From Lumbricus rubellus (Eukaryota; Annelida; Clitellata; Crassiclitellata; Lumbricidae): DNA of 64,000 nt. Below the pieces are notes generated by a model. The model did not search any database. It was not told the DNA's origin and saw only the letters and a list, made by a program, of their open reading frames with translations. The stretch is from positions 32,036,118-32,100,117 of the forward strand of contig OX243815.1 of the NCBI GenBank assembly GCA_945859605.1, in the 5' to 3' direction. Each line of letters begins with the position of its first letter. Position 1 is the first letter of the stretch. Below, piece after piece: positions 35,301 to 46,438 of the stretch. A program made the position numbers and the translations under genes.

Positions 35301-38300
35301 TCTCATCAACGATTTCAATGCTAACCTGTTGGTAGTGTAAGCCTATAGGCCTAGAGGTCACGGGGTTGAAGGACCGAGAAAAGACTGGAGCCATGAAATA
35401 TAATTTTATGTTGTCTATTACATGTACAATTGTACATCTATCTTTCCTCAATTGTGTCTTTCAATGACCCGTCAATTGCATTTGATGCATGGGAATCTGA
35501 GAGCTCCATTCTCAATAATATTGTCATTAATTAATGTTAATTAATGTCATAGGTCAATCTGGGGTTTACCATATTTCAATCACACAATGAGTCCCAATCT
35601 TTGGGAGGTTCTCGTAGTCGGAATATCAAATATATATCATAACAATTAATAAGTTTATATAATTAATCGATCAATTTAATTATCTTACGGATCTCCTGTG
35701 AAATGATCGTCGTATTCGTCTCTGGTCCGTGTCCAACAAAGTTGATGGCACTGATCGTCACGATGTATCTCCTCCACGGAGTCGTGTTCTGGATCGTGTA
35801 GGTGGTCGTCGATGAGTCCGTCAGCAGGACGATGGTCCTTGGTTCCGTGTAGGATCCGTCACAATCACCGATGCCGATGACACCGTAACTGATGTTGTAT
35901 CCAGACAGACCGATCGATGAGTTGGAGAGAGGAACCGTCCAGCTGAGACGAAGGGATGACGGGAGGACCTCAACTGAGAGCGAAGTCACTGCACCAGGAG
36001 GATCTGCAAGTCATAGACATGGAGATAAAGGCTACTGACTTAACAAATGAATGAACAGTAACTGTTGCAATTCAGGTCTGTAGGCAGACCTAAAGTCACA
36101 TATTTATTCACTCATTCATTTCAAGAATTTATATAGACCTAGCGCTCCTTCAGAAGCTCACTCAGAGGTGCTCCCAGTTCATCCACGATGATACAAACAG
36201 GTTTTAATGATTCAACCCTAGGTAACAGGTGTATCTCCAACCGGAGACTATTGCAGACAAATGATGGACTTACAACTGAGAAAATACGACTCTGACATGC
36301 AAGCTGGGGCTTCACACGAAGCACCACCAGCTTCCCACTGGAGACAGATCGATCATCGAAGGGCTCTGCGAGCTAGGGCAATATTCCCAAATCCCAGACA
36401 TCTTTTCGATGGCTATAATTACACTTAGCAGTTAGCTCACATCTTCAAAAACTCGTTGCCTGCAGCCTAACTGCCTATTAAAAATACCAATATTTGGAGT
36501 CTTCAATAAAATCTTCTTAGATTTTCGTAGCAAATTAAATTCAGGTGTGTGAATATGTGTCAATACTTACTTGGACGAGGAGTAGTAGTGGCAGGAGTGA
36601 CAGTGGTGGTAGGCATTGCAGTTGAGCTAGAAGCAGCGCCACTGGTGGTGAGTGTGGATGATGAGATTGTAATCGATGGGTTAATAGTCGATGGTGATGC
36701 ATTACTTTGGGTGGTCGTGATGATTATTGTTACTGATCAATAACAGCATTAACAGGATTGAAAACCATGGTTGTTAGAAGAAAAGCAAGCAATGTTATTG
36801 CGATATTAATTACAAGCTACAGTCAGTGCTTCCCAACCTTTTCAGAAAACAACTGGTCTCAATTTATTGCTTCATCTAGTTATAATTTCAATTTTTTAAA
36901 TGACAAACAGCGTTCGTTGAATCAAGCAACAGTGGTTGCGACTACTACAAGATTCTAACAAATAGATTATACAGGGTGCGGCAAAATAAAGTAATCCCCT
37001 ACGGTTTTAGCCCATATCATGGCCAAGCATACGAATTTTTAAATGAATCTTTACTGGCTTAAAGACAATTCATATCTACGTACAATAGTTCAAATTTCAA
37101 AAAAATACTTCAAACACAGCAAATGTTACATCACTTTCAGTGAGGCCACCTACCCTTTTTTGACGATTCAAAAGCGCGACGCAACAAAAAGTAACAAAAA
37201 ACCAATTTAATTATTCTGACCAATATCTTGGCCGGAAGTAAGAATTTCAAAATGAAATTTTGCCGGCTTAAAGACAATTCATATCTACACATGATGGCCG
37301 GATTTCATCAAAATATGTCAAACAGAATAAAAGTTATGCCACTTTTAGGGAGGCCACCCACCGTATTTGGACGATTCAAAGACGTAACGAAGCAAAAAGT
37401 AGCAAAAACACGATTTTATCAAGTCTCATCTCAAATAATTGTTATCAAATAGCGTTGATATTGTCAGATGATCATTATTATTACTATTTAAAAAAGAAAC
37501 AGGGTACCAGCGTAGCTGAACGTCACTGAGAAGTCACTTAGCAAGATGACAATCAAATTGATAAATAAGGAATCTGTCAGATTAATCAACAAGTCCATCA
37601 AGAACTTTGCAAAGAGACTCAAAAGAAGTTTTGGAACTGGTGTTGAGCACATTGAACACAAGTTGTGAAGCACTACCAAGTTCATTTGACAACAGTTATT
37701 TGAGATGAGACTTAATAAAATCACGTTTTGTTACTTTTTGTTGCGTTACGTTTTTGAATGGTCAAAAAACGGTGGGTGGTCTCCCTAAAAGTGGCATAAC
37801 TTTTGTTTGTTTGAAATATTTTTATGAAATTTGGCCAACATGTGTAAATAATTGTCTGGAAAGCTGCAAAATTTCATTTCGAAATTCTTACTTCTGGCCA
37901 GGATAGTGGCAAAAAAACTAGTTTTTGCTGCGTCGCGTTTTTGAATCGTCAAAAAACGGTAGGTAGCCTCACTGAAAGTGATGTAACTTTTGTTGTGTTT
38001 GAAATATTTTTTTGAAATTTTAAGTTTAAAGATTCATATCTTTTTATCCGTTCAACATTATTTCATGAAATTTTGGAATCATATTCTTGGTCCAATTCTC
38101 TAAATATTTGGAAAATTTTAGCGTGATATGTTATCAGGCATTAGAGATATAAGAAAAATTATTTGGCTTACTTTTTTTTGACTCACGGTGTATAAGCGTA
38201 GCGTATAGCCAAAATATTAGTGTTCTAGAGCCAGGCATTTGTGCTATCGCCTGAAAATGCTGTAATTCTTATTATTGTTCTATGTAATCATGAGCACTTG

Positions 38301-41300
38301 AGGCGTAAGCTATTAATGTCCAGCATCACTAGACACAATAAAGAGCATAGACCACTAGACATTGCAGTATTAATTAGATGATGATTAACTGACCGACACA
38401 GAAGGTGATTGGTCGAACGACGGTTGATGGGTCACTAGGTCGACCTGGAAACGGTTTTCCAAAATCCAACCAATTCGTGATGACGCGAAACTCCATGAAG
38501 CTGTACGAATTATTGACGATCACTTCAATCATGTACTGCGTGACATCCGCTTGCAACGAAACTTTCCGGATGACTATCCACTGAGCCGTGAAATTGCTAA
38601 CCGTGTAGTTGATCCTTTGCTCTACACTGCAATACAAGAAGAATTATTCAGTACACTAACCATTGGATGGAGATGCTTACGATCGCATAGAGACACATAG
38701 ATGAAAGCTTACCCCATGCAGAGCATTATAATAATTATAAGTTTACACTATCAGGATATACCAGCAATGTATATATGCACAGATATGGAATATCATACAA
38801 GAGCAGTAGGCTATAGTTGCATGTAGAATCTGTTGCAGATGATCTTGAGTCATTTGACATTCGAGATTACACTATCTTTGTATGCGTAGTTGACTCTGTG
38901 GATATAGGACACTGGCTGCTGGCAAGCCGTCCATGACCGTTCATGAGCGACCAAACTATTGGGACCAAACCAACTCCCATCTATCCAGGATAAGCAAATC
39001 AATTAAGAGTCATATTCGTGAACTATATGAAAATAGCTCATAAGATTTGCACCTATAGCAATACCGACTGTGCTATAATAGCACCGGTCAGGCGGTATCT
39101 CGTTATTCAAAAGTGTAAGTAGGCCTAGGTGTCGTGCGTTTGAACAGCGTATGCATAACATGGACAACTGATGGCAGTAAACTGTTAAGTGCTATATTCA
39201 TCGCGTAATTTATTAGATGGCACTTAATCCACTTAATTGCTACGACAACGACGACTGCGACAATTTTCTGCAACAGTCTTGGTCTTTTTTTGTATATACA
39301 TTCGTGCCTCTTCGGTCCTTTGAAAACCATTTTCAGTAAGTCTGTATGTAGGCTATCTAGGCCTATACCCAAGGCCACCCAGTGCAACGCACTGCACTTT
39401 CAAAGTGCGACACTTTCTTCCGCATGATCGGCTACAGGATGATGAAGTGCACTTTCATAGCACTTGAGAAAGATGACGATTAAGGTCAATCAGTCATCTA
39501 ATCATTCATCTAATATCAGCACTCACTTAACGAGTGCAAGTTAGGCAGGAGTACTGACCCTTGCTGCTTGAGTACTTGATACACGTACTGCTAGAAACGT
39601 ACTTAGAGTGTGGAGGTCTAATCAGCAAGAAGCAACCAACAGCAATAAACAAGTATCTGCCACGAGTGATTCAACTTTAGAATGTTATACGTACGTGTAT
39701 GAGTCAATAGCAACTGGGTCTCCAATGTCCGTATCTTTGTTCCATTGTCTCCAGGTTACGTAGAGGGAAGTGCACGTTCCGTTTGTAACAAGCGGTGGAG
39801 AAGCCAGCTTGGGAAGACCTGTAGGCAACAGAGGAGAATTAAGGCATGTTCAACATTTCAGACACAGATAAACAAATAGACAAAGCTAATAAATGCGTTT
39901 TTTGCCTGCGAAACCAATCCCATTGTGGCAGAGCGAGATGCACCCGACGCGATGCAACTCTGGACGACAGAGATCACGTATGTAAATGTACAGGAGTGCA
40001 GAGAGAGAACAGGACGAAAGACGAAGAAGAAGATGATTATGATGAAGATGAAGAATAAGAAGAAGAAGAGGAAGAAAAAGAAGAAGAGAAGGAAGAAGAA
40101 GAGAAGAGAAGAAGAAGAAGAAGAAGAAGAAGAAGAAGAAGAAGAAGAAGAAGAAGAAGAAGACGAAGAAAAGTCGGAGAGGGGAAGGTAAGGAGAAAGT
40201 CAGGGGAAGAAGAGAAAAGAAGAGAATGGAAAGAAGCACAAGATACGCGAGTGAGTAAATATAGAAGAGGAGTATATAGGATAGAGTGCTCTCACGGATC
40301 TGGCAAGCTGTTCCTCCCCAATCTGGATCACATCCACCGGAACTGCAATATCCATTGATGGAGTTGCATGTGTCGTTCGTACGACAGTGACACAGACTGG
40401 CGCAGTTGCCACCAAATGTCTGATCAGTACACACTGAAGATGAAGAATAGCAAGCAGACAACAATTATAGACTACATTGTCAGTGACACATTAATATATG
40501 CATCTCTCACGTCTGCTGTCTCTACTCTTATTTTATGTATACGACGCATTCACCATCTCAAGACTATTGCAAAGTGCATGGCTATATGATGTCCGCATGA
40601 GCACTAGCCTACTGTGCACGATTTACAACCAGACCTTTATGCATAATCACAGTTAAACGCATAGTCCTATACCACTGATTGTTTATGGCAGACGACTACC
40701 TTAATTATAATATGCTCTATTTCCAGAATATCAGGATTCAGCGTTCTGGTGAGAGCAGACAAGTATTATTTTTAAGGATTCTTGATATAGCTTGAGGCAG
40801 ACATCATTGCCAAAATCATCACTCTTCCTTTCAACATATCTTTATCTAACACGTGTAGAATACGTATAACTGAGGTTAATTAAAACAATGTCATAATATC
40901 GTATTCTCCTCCTATTCCTATTTCTCCTCATCTCATACCTTATTATACGTTCCCCTCTTCCTCGCGCTTCCCTTCCCTCCCTCTCTCACCGCTCTCAGCA
41001 TATCTATTTTACACATATCGATCATGGCTAAGCAAATAAACAACGAGGTTGCTATATCAACCACCGCTTGAAGTTGATAATTATGTTGCACTAAAATAAT
41101 TCTCTGGAATTCATAAACAATGCGCTTCAACTCTCTTCAAGTCGCTGTTACACCCACGAACACAGCACTTAAGATGCAGTTTATAGCTGCATGAGAAGTC
41201 ATCAACCATCTGTTTGTTTTGACTCATGCATGCACTCAACCACGCTGTGCAAACAGATCACGCGACTGAAGCATGGGCGTTCGTGCGTTCGTGCGTTCGT

Positions 41301-42641
41301 GCGTTCGTGCGTTCATTTAATGCACAGTTCTGTCAATGACAAATTACAAATTGAATAACGCCTATAAATTGCGTCCGATGCTTCGAGAGTGACTAAATCA
41401 TTCATTTATTGATGTCTAAGACATGCTCCTGCTAACAGTTTGTTTGTATGTGCATTTGTTATAGCGCCTTTTGAAGCTCGATCTCACTACTCAGAGGCGC
41501 TCCCGACTACAGAGCGGACACTGCATTGGAGTTTCACGCCGAAGCGCTGAGCAATTGTGAATGAAGGACTTGCCCAGGGTCCTTACGCGGCGAGGTGGAT
41601 TCGAACCTCGAATCTTCCGGCTCCAAGGCAACGACGCCACCACTACACCACAGCGCACCACAACAGTTGTAATGTAGTCTGTCGTCGGTGAGATGCAAGA
41701 CCACAACAGAGATTCACTGCATCTGTAGACTATACATTAGCTTAGTACATACTCTGTTGACAGCATGGTGGGTCCCTCCATCCTCGATCGCATTGGTAAT
41801 CGCTGCAGATGTATCCTCCTGCTGACGGCTGACAAGCGGAATTTCCATTCAGACAGTGACAGTTGTCAGAGGTTGTCGTCACATTACATGTCAATATGTC
41901 TTCTCCCTTTACTACAGACGACACACAAAGAAATTTACTATGCACGTTATACAGGGTGGCCCCTAAAAAGACCCTTGTAAAATATCTTGGCCAGAATAAA
42001 GAATCTCCAAAGCAAATTTTACAGGTTTAAAGACGATTCATATGATGGCCAGATTCTAATATCATGATATTCTAAACAGAACAAAAGTTATATGACTTTT
42101 ATTGAGACCATCCACTGTTTTTTAACTACTTCAAAAACGTAATGCAACAAAAAGTAAGCTTAATTTTTTAAAACGATTTTGTTAAGTATCATCTCAAATA
42201 ATCAGTCAATCAGCGGCGCTATCTGGTTTAATTCGCAATGGTCCTTCCAAAAGAAAGAATACCTAAAACATCTACTGTACAGATCTAAGTAGACTACTAG
42301 ACGTAGTTGGCATGGTTTCATTGGTTTGCCATTTCTTCTGACAGTGTAGTATTCACTGGTTAAGAATACTTAAGAGTAGGCCTAGGCTTTGTGCAGTCGA
42401 ATTTTCACAATAACCATTAGCCACCTACGTATATTCTTTTGTATTGGCATAATATTGTTTAACCATATCGCTTGACATTAAATTTTTAAATAATACTGAC
42501 ACAGGATGGGTAACAATTATAAGAACAGAGTATTTACAATGAATGCAGTGAAATACCTTGGCCAAAGACACAGAATCCAAGTAGAAGAATCATCAGAACG
42601 ACATCGCGATCAGTGACTAATCCAAACATTCCACCCATCAT
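29351..42641 (-). CDS. Receptor-type protein tyrosine phosphatase, EGF-like + FN3 ectodomain, tandem PTP domains
   Basis: Twelve exons in transcript order: 42641-42557, 41911-41753, 40433-40296, 39818-39695, 38626-38394, 36732-36571, 36003-35689, 35173-34883, 34253-34033, 33631-33443, 32700-30004, 29422-29351. All phases agree; total 1,561 residues (1,507 if exon 6 is skipped). Signal peptide 1-28 (core VVLMILLLGFCVFG). Two Cys-rich EGF-like modules fill exons 2 and 3. Six FN3-like repeats follow, with a Thr/Ser/Pro-rich linker after the first. A furin-type site RVRR|S lies at 751-754 in the membrane-proximal repeat, and a transmembrane helix spans about 866-889. D1 (about 979-1219) has AWPDHG (D1127) and HCGTGVSRS (C1156, R1162), so it should be catalytic, although the pTyr-loop Tyr is Phe (NRF, 988-990) and the Q-loop Gln is Arg (1200). 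D2 has SWNMYD for WPD and HCIDGASQS with Gln1498 for the essential Arg, so it is a pseudophosphatase. The last exon (DQYKFCF...) completes D2. It probably acts at the plasma membrane in adhesion-linked signalling. Confidence 0.92.
32716..32778. repeat. ~20-bp tandem array beside exon 11 acceptor
   Basis: Three to four copies of CTACAGTATGATTATGTCAC lie in the intron starting 15 bases upstream of the exon 11 acceptor (minus strand). They may have displaced or duplicated the branch-point region. Confidence 0.8.
36098..36172 (-). mobile_element. LINE/SINE tail fragment
   Basis: CATTCATTTCAAGAATTTATATAG...CTCACTCAGAGGTGCTCC is the complement of the GCGCCTCTGAGTAG / GCGCTATATAAAT tail, in the intron between exons 6 and 7 of the phosphatase gene. 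Confidence 0.6.
36970..38194. mobile_element. Foldback mariner/Tc1-like element with degenerate transposase remnant
   Basis: About 1.2 kb. The left end reads TATACAGGGTGCGGCAAAAT; the right end is the imperfect complement (TTTTTTGACTCACGGTGTATA), fitting a TA target site. About 400 bases inside each end form a long imperfect inverted repeat (shared phrases AATTTCAAAATGAAATTTTG, GGAGGCCACCCACCGT). Related solo arms lie at 41,949-42,205 and 46,292-46,438/48,059-48,105. It sits in the intron between exons 5 and 6 of the phosphatase gene. Confidence 0.75.
37546..37668 (+). pseudogene. Tc1/mariner-type transposase C-terminal remnant
   Basis: A 40-codon open piece ends RLINKSIKNFAKRLKRSF and then GTGVEHIEHKL before TGA. 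This resembles the terminal helix of IS630/Tc1/mariner transposases, which commonly end with a basic stretch followed by a GxHxEHx motif. It lies between the two arms of the foldback element at 36,970-38,194. Catalytic domains are absent, so it is a dead remnant. Confidence 0.5.
40108..40163. repeat. (GAA)n microsatellite
   Basis: About 55 bases of GAA repeat inside a 200-base purine-rich tract, in the intron between exons 3 and 4 of the phosphatase gene. Confidence 0.9.
41458..41664 (-). mobile_element. tRNA-derived SINE, copy 2 (most complete)
   Basis: On the minus strand: A-box-like GTGTAGTGGTGGCG, B box GGTTCGAATCC, body GGGCAAGTCCTTCATTCACAA, AAACTCCAATGCAGTGTCC, then tail GGGAGCGCCTCTGAGTAG and GGCGCTATAAC. 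The tail matches the LINE 3' ends at 15,585-15,640, so this SINE probably uses that LINE's machinery. It lies in the intron between exons 2 and 3 of the phosphatase gene. Confidence 0.8.
41949..42205. mobile_element. Solo arm of the mariner-like foldback family
   Basis: Starts TATACAGGGTGGCCCCTAAA and contains TATCTTGGCCAGAATAAAGA, TAAAGACGATTCATATGATG and GTTATATGACTTTTATTGAG, matching the left arm of 36,970-38,194. The other arm is missing. Intron 1 of the phosphatase gene. Confidence 0.7.
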
Positions 42642-43906
42642 TAACAGAAAACTATCGTAGACGCAGCTGCAGAAATAATCTAATCTAGTGACCTATTATA
42701 TTAGTATGTGGAGGTTCTATCTACACATACATGATGTCGTGATGAGTTCGATCCGTCATGACTGCGACATGAAAGATGCAGTGACGGATGACGCTAGCTT
42801 AAATACGATGACTGCAGCTTAGGTTAATACTCGGTCGGCGCTGATGAAAATGAGAATCAGAGATTATGAACGGAGAGAATCGTTATTAGTGCTCGCAATC
42901 GACAGTTAACATGTACGTTTGCTATCACCTGTCTCATCTCTAACGAATCGTCCAATCAGCAGAAGACTAATCTATAATTAGAGACGTGTGTGATTTAACT
43001 TGTCACCTGCTGTCATCAAACCATTCTATGCACTTCTCTGTCACTCTGCATCAGCAGTAGCAGCATCTCCATCTTCCACTGAGATCCTGTTCTCAATCGA
43101 TGTCCAATGCAAATAAATGCAACGAGGCGTTTAAACGAATCTCCGATAGACCTAACAGAAGACGCTTAATGCAAGTTGCAGCAAATACAATAGAACTAAT
43201 AACACCGCCCAATAACACCAGCAGCAGACATTGATCGTGTGGAATACACCGTTAGACTATAATATGGTCCTACGATCACAATAATTATGCAGCGAAGACA
43301 ACTATATGCCGCAGTTAATGTAGCCCACTGCATTACCATACAGCAATGTCCAGTGGTATCGATAACACAAGGCACACAGTCCTTCGGTGTGTGGCCTGTC
43401 AGCGCTGAAAACAAAAGCACCTGCAGTCACCTACTGTATGTATAAATACTGTAGGCCTACGGCGACGGAGACCCGCAACGAGTCGATCGGTGACGCTGTA
43501 TGTGCGCCTGCCTGTCGTCCGTGCGGCGCTGCGGCGGCCGGGAACAGCAAATTCTGCGACATGTTCCATCATGTCTCCACACGCAGACCACGGATCGAGT
43601 CATGGACCGATGCCTGGTGCGACATATCATGTGGGCAAGTACCAGCACGACACGCCCCGCCTTCAAAACAAGCACCAACTAGGAGGATTCATGGATAGGC
43701 ACCCAGGCCTTGTTTATGCCTCTGCGGTAGGCCTATAATAATCAACATAATTATTATGCCGAGCGCAGTTGGTGGGCAGGTCGATTGATTATTAGGCCTA
43801 GGCTATTGTATTTTTTGCCACGATCGAGTCAATGCGTGAGGCCTACTACAACACGGACGGCATATTAGCCTACATAGACCTACATAGGCTAATGTATGGT
43901 AATATA
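42642..43906. other. Region upstream of the receptor phosphatase gene
   Basis: No coding exon found. This should contain the phosphatase promoter and 5' UTR, but I see no convincing TATA box. GC content rises around 43,450-43,620. Confidence 0.45.
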
Positions 43907-45111
43907 GGGGAGGGTGCCCCAAGACGGGACGGTGCACAAGATGAGACGATTCAGTTTTCTCGCAGTCGTTTTGCGCGTTTATTTCTTTTTAGCACTCAAT
44001 GCATCGACGATTACCTTGTCTATGTATGCACGAGTTTCAGTCTCTATGCTAACCATATCCGACTTGCAGATAAGCATTTTTCATTTTTTGCTACTAAGCT
44101 TACGATTTTTCGATTTTAAAAAATCGCACAAAGTCATCACTTTACGTAGACATTTCGAAACGTGTTTGGTGGCTAAACACAGTAAACTATGTTACCTAAC
44201 GCATGTATTTTGAGATGGGCGATAATACGTCGTGGTTACATTAAAAATTTATGTGTTCACACATCACGCATAGAGTGCACAAGATGAGACATGCTTTGTG
44301 TGCCCAAGACGGGACGCGTCCCGTCTTGGGCACACGTCATATTCCAATGGTAAACTGTGTAACAACTACACGTCCCGTCTTGGGTACACGTCGCATACCA
44401 GTTGTATGCTGTAAAGCAACTTCTTAATAAGGACATACATACATACATGCATGCATACATACATGCATACATACATGCATACATGCACACATACACACAT
44501 ACATACACACACATACACACATACATACATGCATGTATGTATGCATGTATACATACATACATACATACATACAATACATACATACATACAATACATACAT
44601 ACATACAATACATACATACGTGCATAGCCTACATACATGCATGCATAGGCCTACACATATACATACATACATGTATGTATGCATTGTATGTATGCATGCA
44701 TGTAAGTATGTGTGACATTGCATATATGTATGTACGTACGTATGTAAACTATGTATGTATGTATGTGTGTGTGTGTGTATGTATGTATGCATGCATGCAT
44801 CATCATTCTTTTTGAGTTGATTAATTAAATAAATATGTTAAGCATGGGAGAAGTTGATATAATTAATGTCCCATCATGGGCACTCCTGTGTCCCATCTTG
44901 GGCACCCCTGTGCCCAAGATGGGACGATTTGTAGGTCAACAAAAGTTCGCTGTCTCGTCTGAACCATACATTGTTTTCTTGCATATGATATGCCAGATAG
45001 TGCTTAAAGGATTAGTTTAAAGGATGAAAGAAGTTGCAAATATGTATTGTCATCAGCAAAGGTGATTTGGAGCAAATACTGTGAATCGTCCCGTCTTGGG
45101 GCACCCTCCCC
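43907..45111. mobile_element. 1.2-kb element with perfect 25-bp inverted ends and TA flanks
   Basis: Positions 43,907-43,931 and 45,087-45,111 are perfect 25-base inverted repeats (outermost bases GGGGAGGGTGCCCC), each flanked by TA. The core motif CCCAAGACGGGAC or its complement recurs at least seven times inside. The middle is a CATA/CATG-rich microsatellite (about 44,431-44,800). No transposase is encoded, so it is non-autonomous. A related GGGGGAGAGTCACCTAAGATGGGAC sequence sits at about 45,333. Confidence 0.85.
44298..44335. repeat. 38-bp perfect palindrome inside the element
   Basis: 19 + 19 bases with no spacer, centred on GACGCGTC and built from two head-to-head CCCAAGACGGGAC motifs. 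Confidence 0.9.
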
Positions 45112-45241
45112 TACATGTGTGCTTGTTCTAAATGCAATAGAATAAAGGGCGACACACAGGCTGAGTGAAACCGGATGCCGCTTGTGTACGACAAACTTGT
45201 TAGCTTGCACTTGCCGCTTTGTGGACTTGGCCTAATGCGGT

Positions 45242-46034
45242 CAGGCCCGGCCCTAGGGTTTGCGGGGCCCAAGGCAGCAGCGGGTCCTCAAGCTTAAATT
45301 TACGCAGTTGATTTCCTGTCAATGCGGCACTGGTGGGGGAGAGTCACCTAAGATGGGACACTTAACGTTGCTTCCCACATTTCTTTTGAGCTAAGAGTAA
45401 GAGCACTATTTTAAAACAAACCACATTGATGTGGCCTATACATAATTATTTGATTTTCAAATGATGCATGTTAGGTCTGCGTTTTGGCTTTTGACAAATT
45501 TCTTTGCGCCAAAAGCACTATGATGCCAATTATTCACAAAGTGAAGCGGATAAATTTAGGCTACATTTAGGCACCTCTCTGAAAATATCCATGTTCTAAA
45601 TTTCCTGTTTTGCATTTTCTAAGCTGTCGTTAAAATTGTCACCACTATCATTGTGTTTTGCCCTCTCCAGCAAAAATGTATGCGGATGTTCATTTGCAAA
45701 TTTGAAGCAAAATGAGTTAGGCCCTAATTAGTGTTTTCTGGAGAGAATTTTACATGCAGGTCAACGCTAAAAAAGTAGGCTAGCTGTGAATCGCCTTAGC
45801 CTAAGCCTTAAGGTTTAGCGAAGTTTCGTTCTTTCAAATCGACATGTCACAATCGCGTGACAAATTGACTGCAAGAACAGTTGTTTTATACGACGTAGCC
45901 TATTATCATTGTCAATATTATCGCCAAAGAAAAAATTTATAGCCAGCAGCGCGGGGCCCCTGGAAGCGCGGGGCCCCTGGAAGCGCGGGGCCCAAGGCGG
46001 TTGCCTCGCTCGCCTTGCCCTAAGGCCGGGCCTG
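45242..46034. mobile_element. hAT-like non-autonomous element, CAGGCCCGGCC ends
   Basis: 793 bases. Ends read CAGGCCCGGCCCTAGGG and the near-complement CCCTAAGGCCGGGCCTG. Flanked on both sides by the perfect 8-base duplication AATGCGGT (45,234-45,241 and 46,035-46,042), diagnostic of hAT-type insertion. GCGGGGCCC repeats lie near the right end. No transposase. Confidence 0.9.
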
Positions 46035-46262
46035 AATGCGGTCCACTTATAAAAGACCTATTATTATGCCTGTCCTACGGCATTAATTAATCAATGGGCG
46101 TATACTTGCAATTTCTAATATTCATTATTTTATTTTTATTTAAATTCTTTATCTTGTGTGTTAGCATTTCTGCATTTCTGTCAAATTGTCTCCTCAACAA
46201 CACGAATAGATAAACATGTGCCTATATATCTACATATAGGCCTAGGCTATATTAGGCCTATA

Positions 46263-46291
<29 letters not shown>

Positions 46292-46294
<3 letters not shown>

Positions 46295-46438
46295 CTGGGT
46301 GGGCCATAAAAAGTAACCCCTAAGTAAGAATTTCGAAATGAACTTTTACAATCTTAAAGACAATTCATATTTACATAATTATGATGGCCAGATTTCATCA
46401 ACATATTTCAAACAGAACAAAAGCTGTATCACTTTTAG
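46292..46438. mobile_element. Mariner-like foldback arm, left part (interrupted)
   Basis: Starts ACTGGGTGGGCCATAAAAAG and runs, like 37,215-37,350, through TTAAAGACAATTCATATTTA and GATGGCCAGATTTCATCA to CACTTTTAG. The family sequence resumes at 48,059 with CACTTTTAGTGAGGCCACC, showing it was split by a later insertion. Confidence 0.8.

Noticed and set aside
37228..37452. Plus-strand open frame of 74 codons
   Set aside because: It lies inside a repeat arm that recurs at 41,949 and 46,292 with stops and indels; not a gene.
38870..38987. Protein-like minus-strand stretch (DGSWFGPNSLVAHERSW...) with an acceptor-like TATCCTGGATAG
   Set aside because: Its phase does not fit between phosphatase exons 4 and 5, which join directly (phase 2) into a good FN3 repeat, and it has no clear donor. 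An alternative exon is not excluded.
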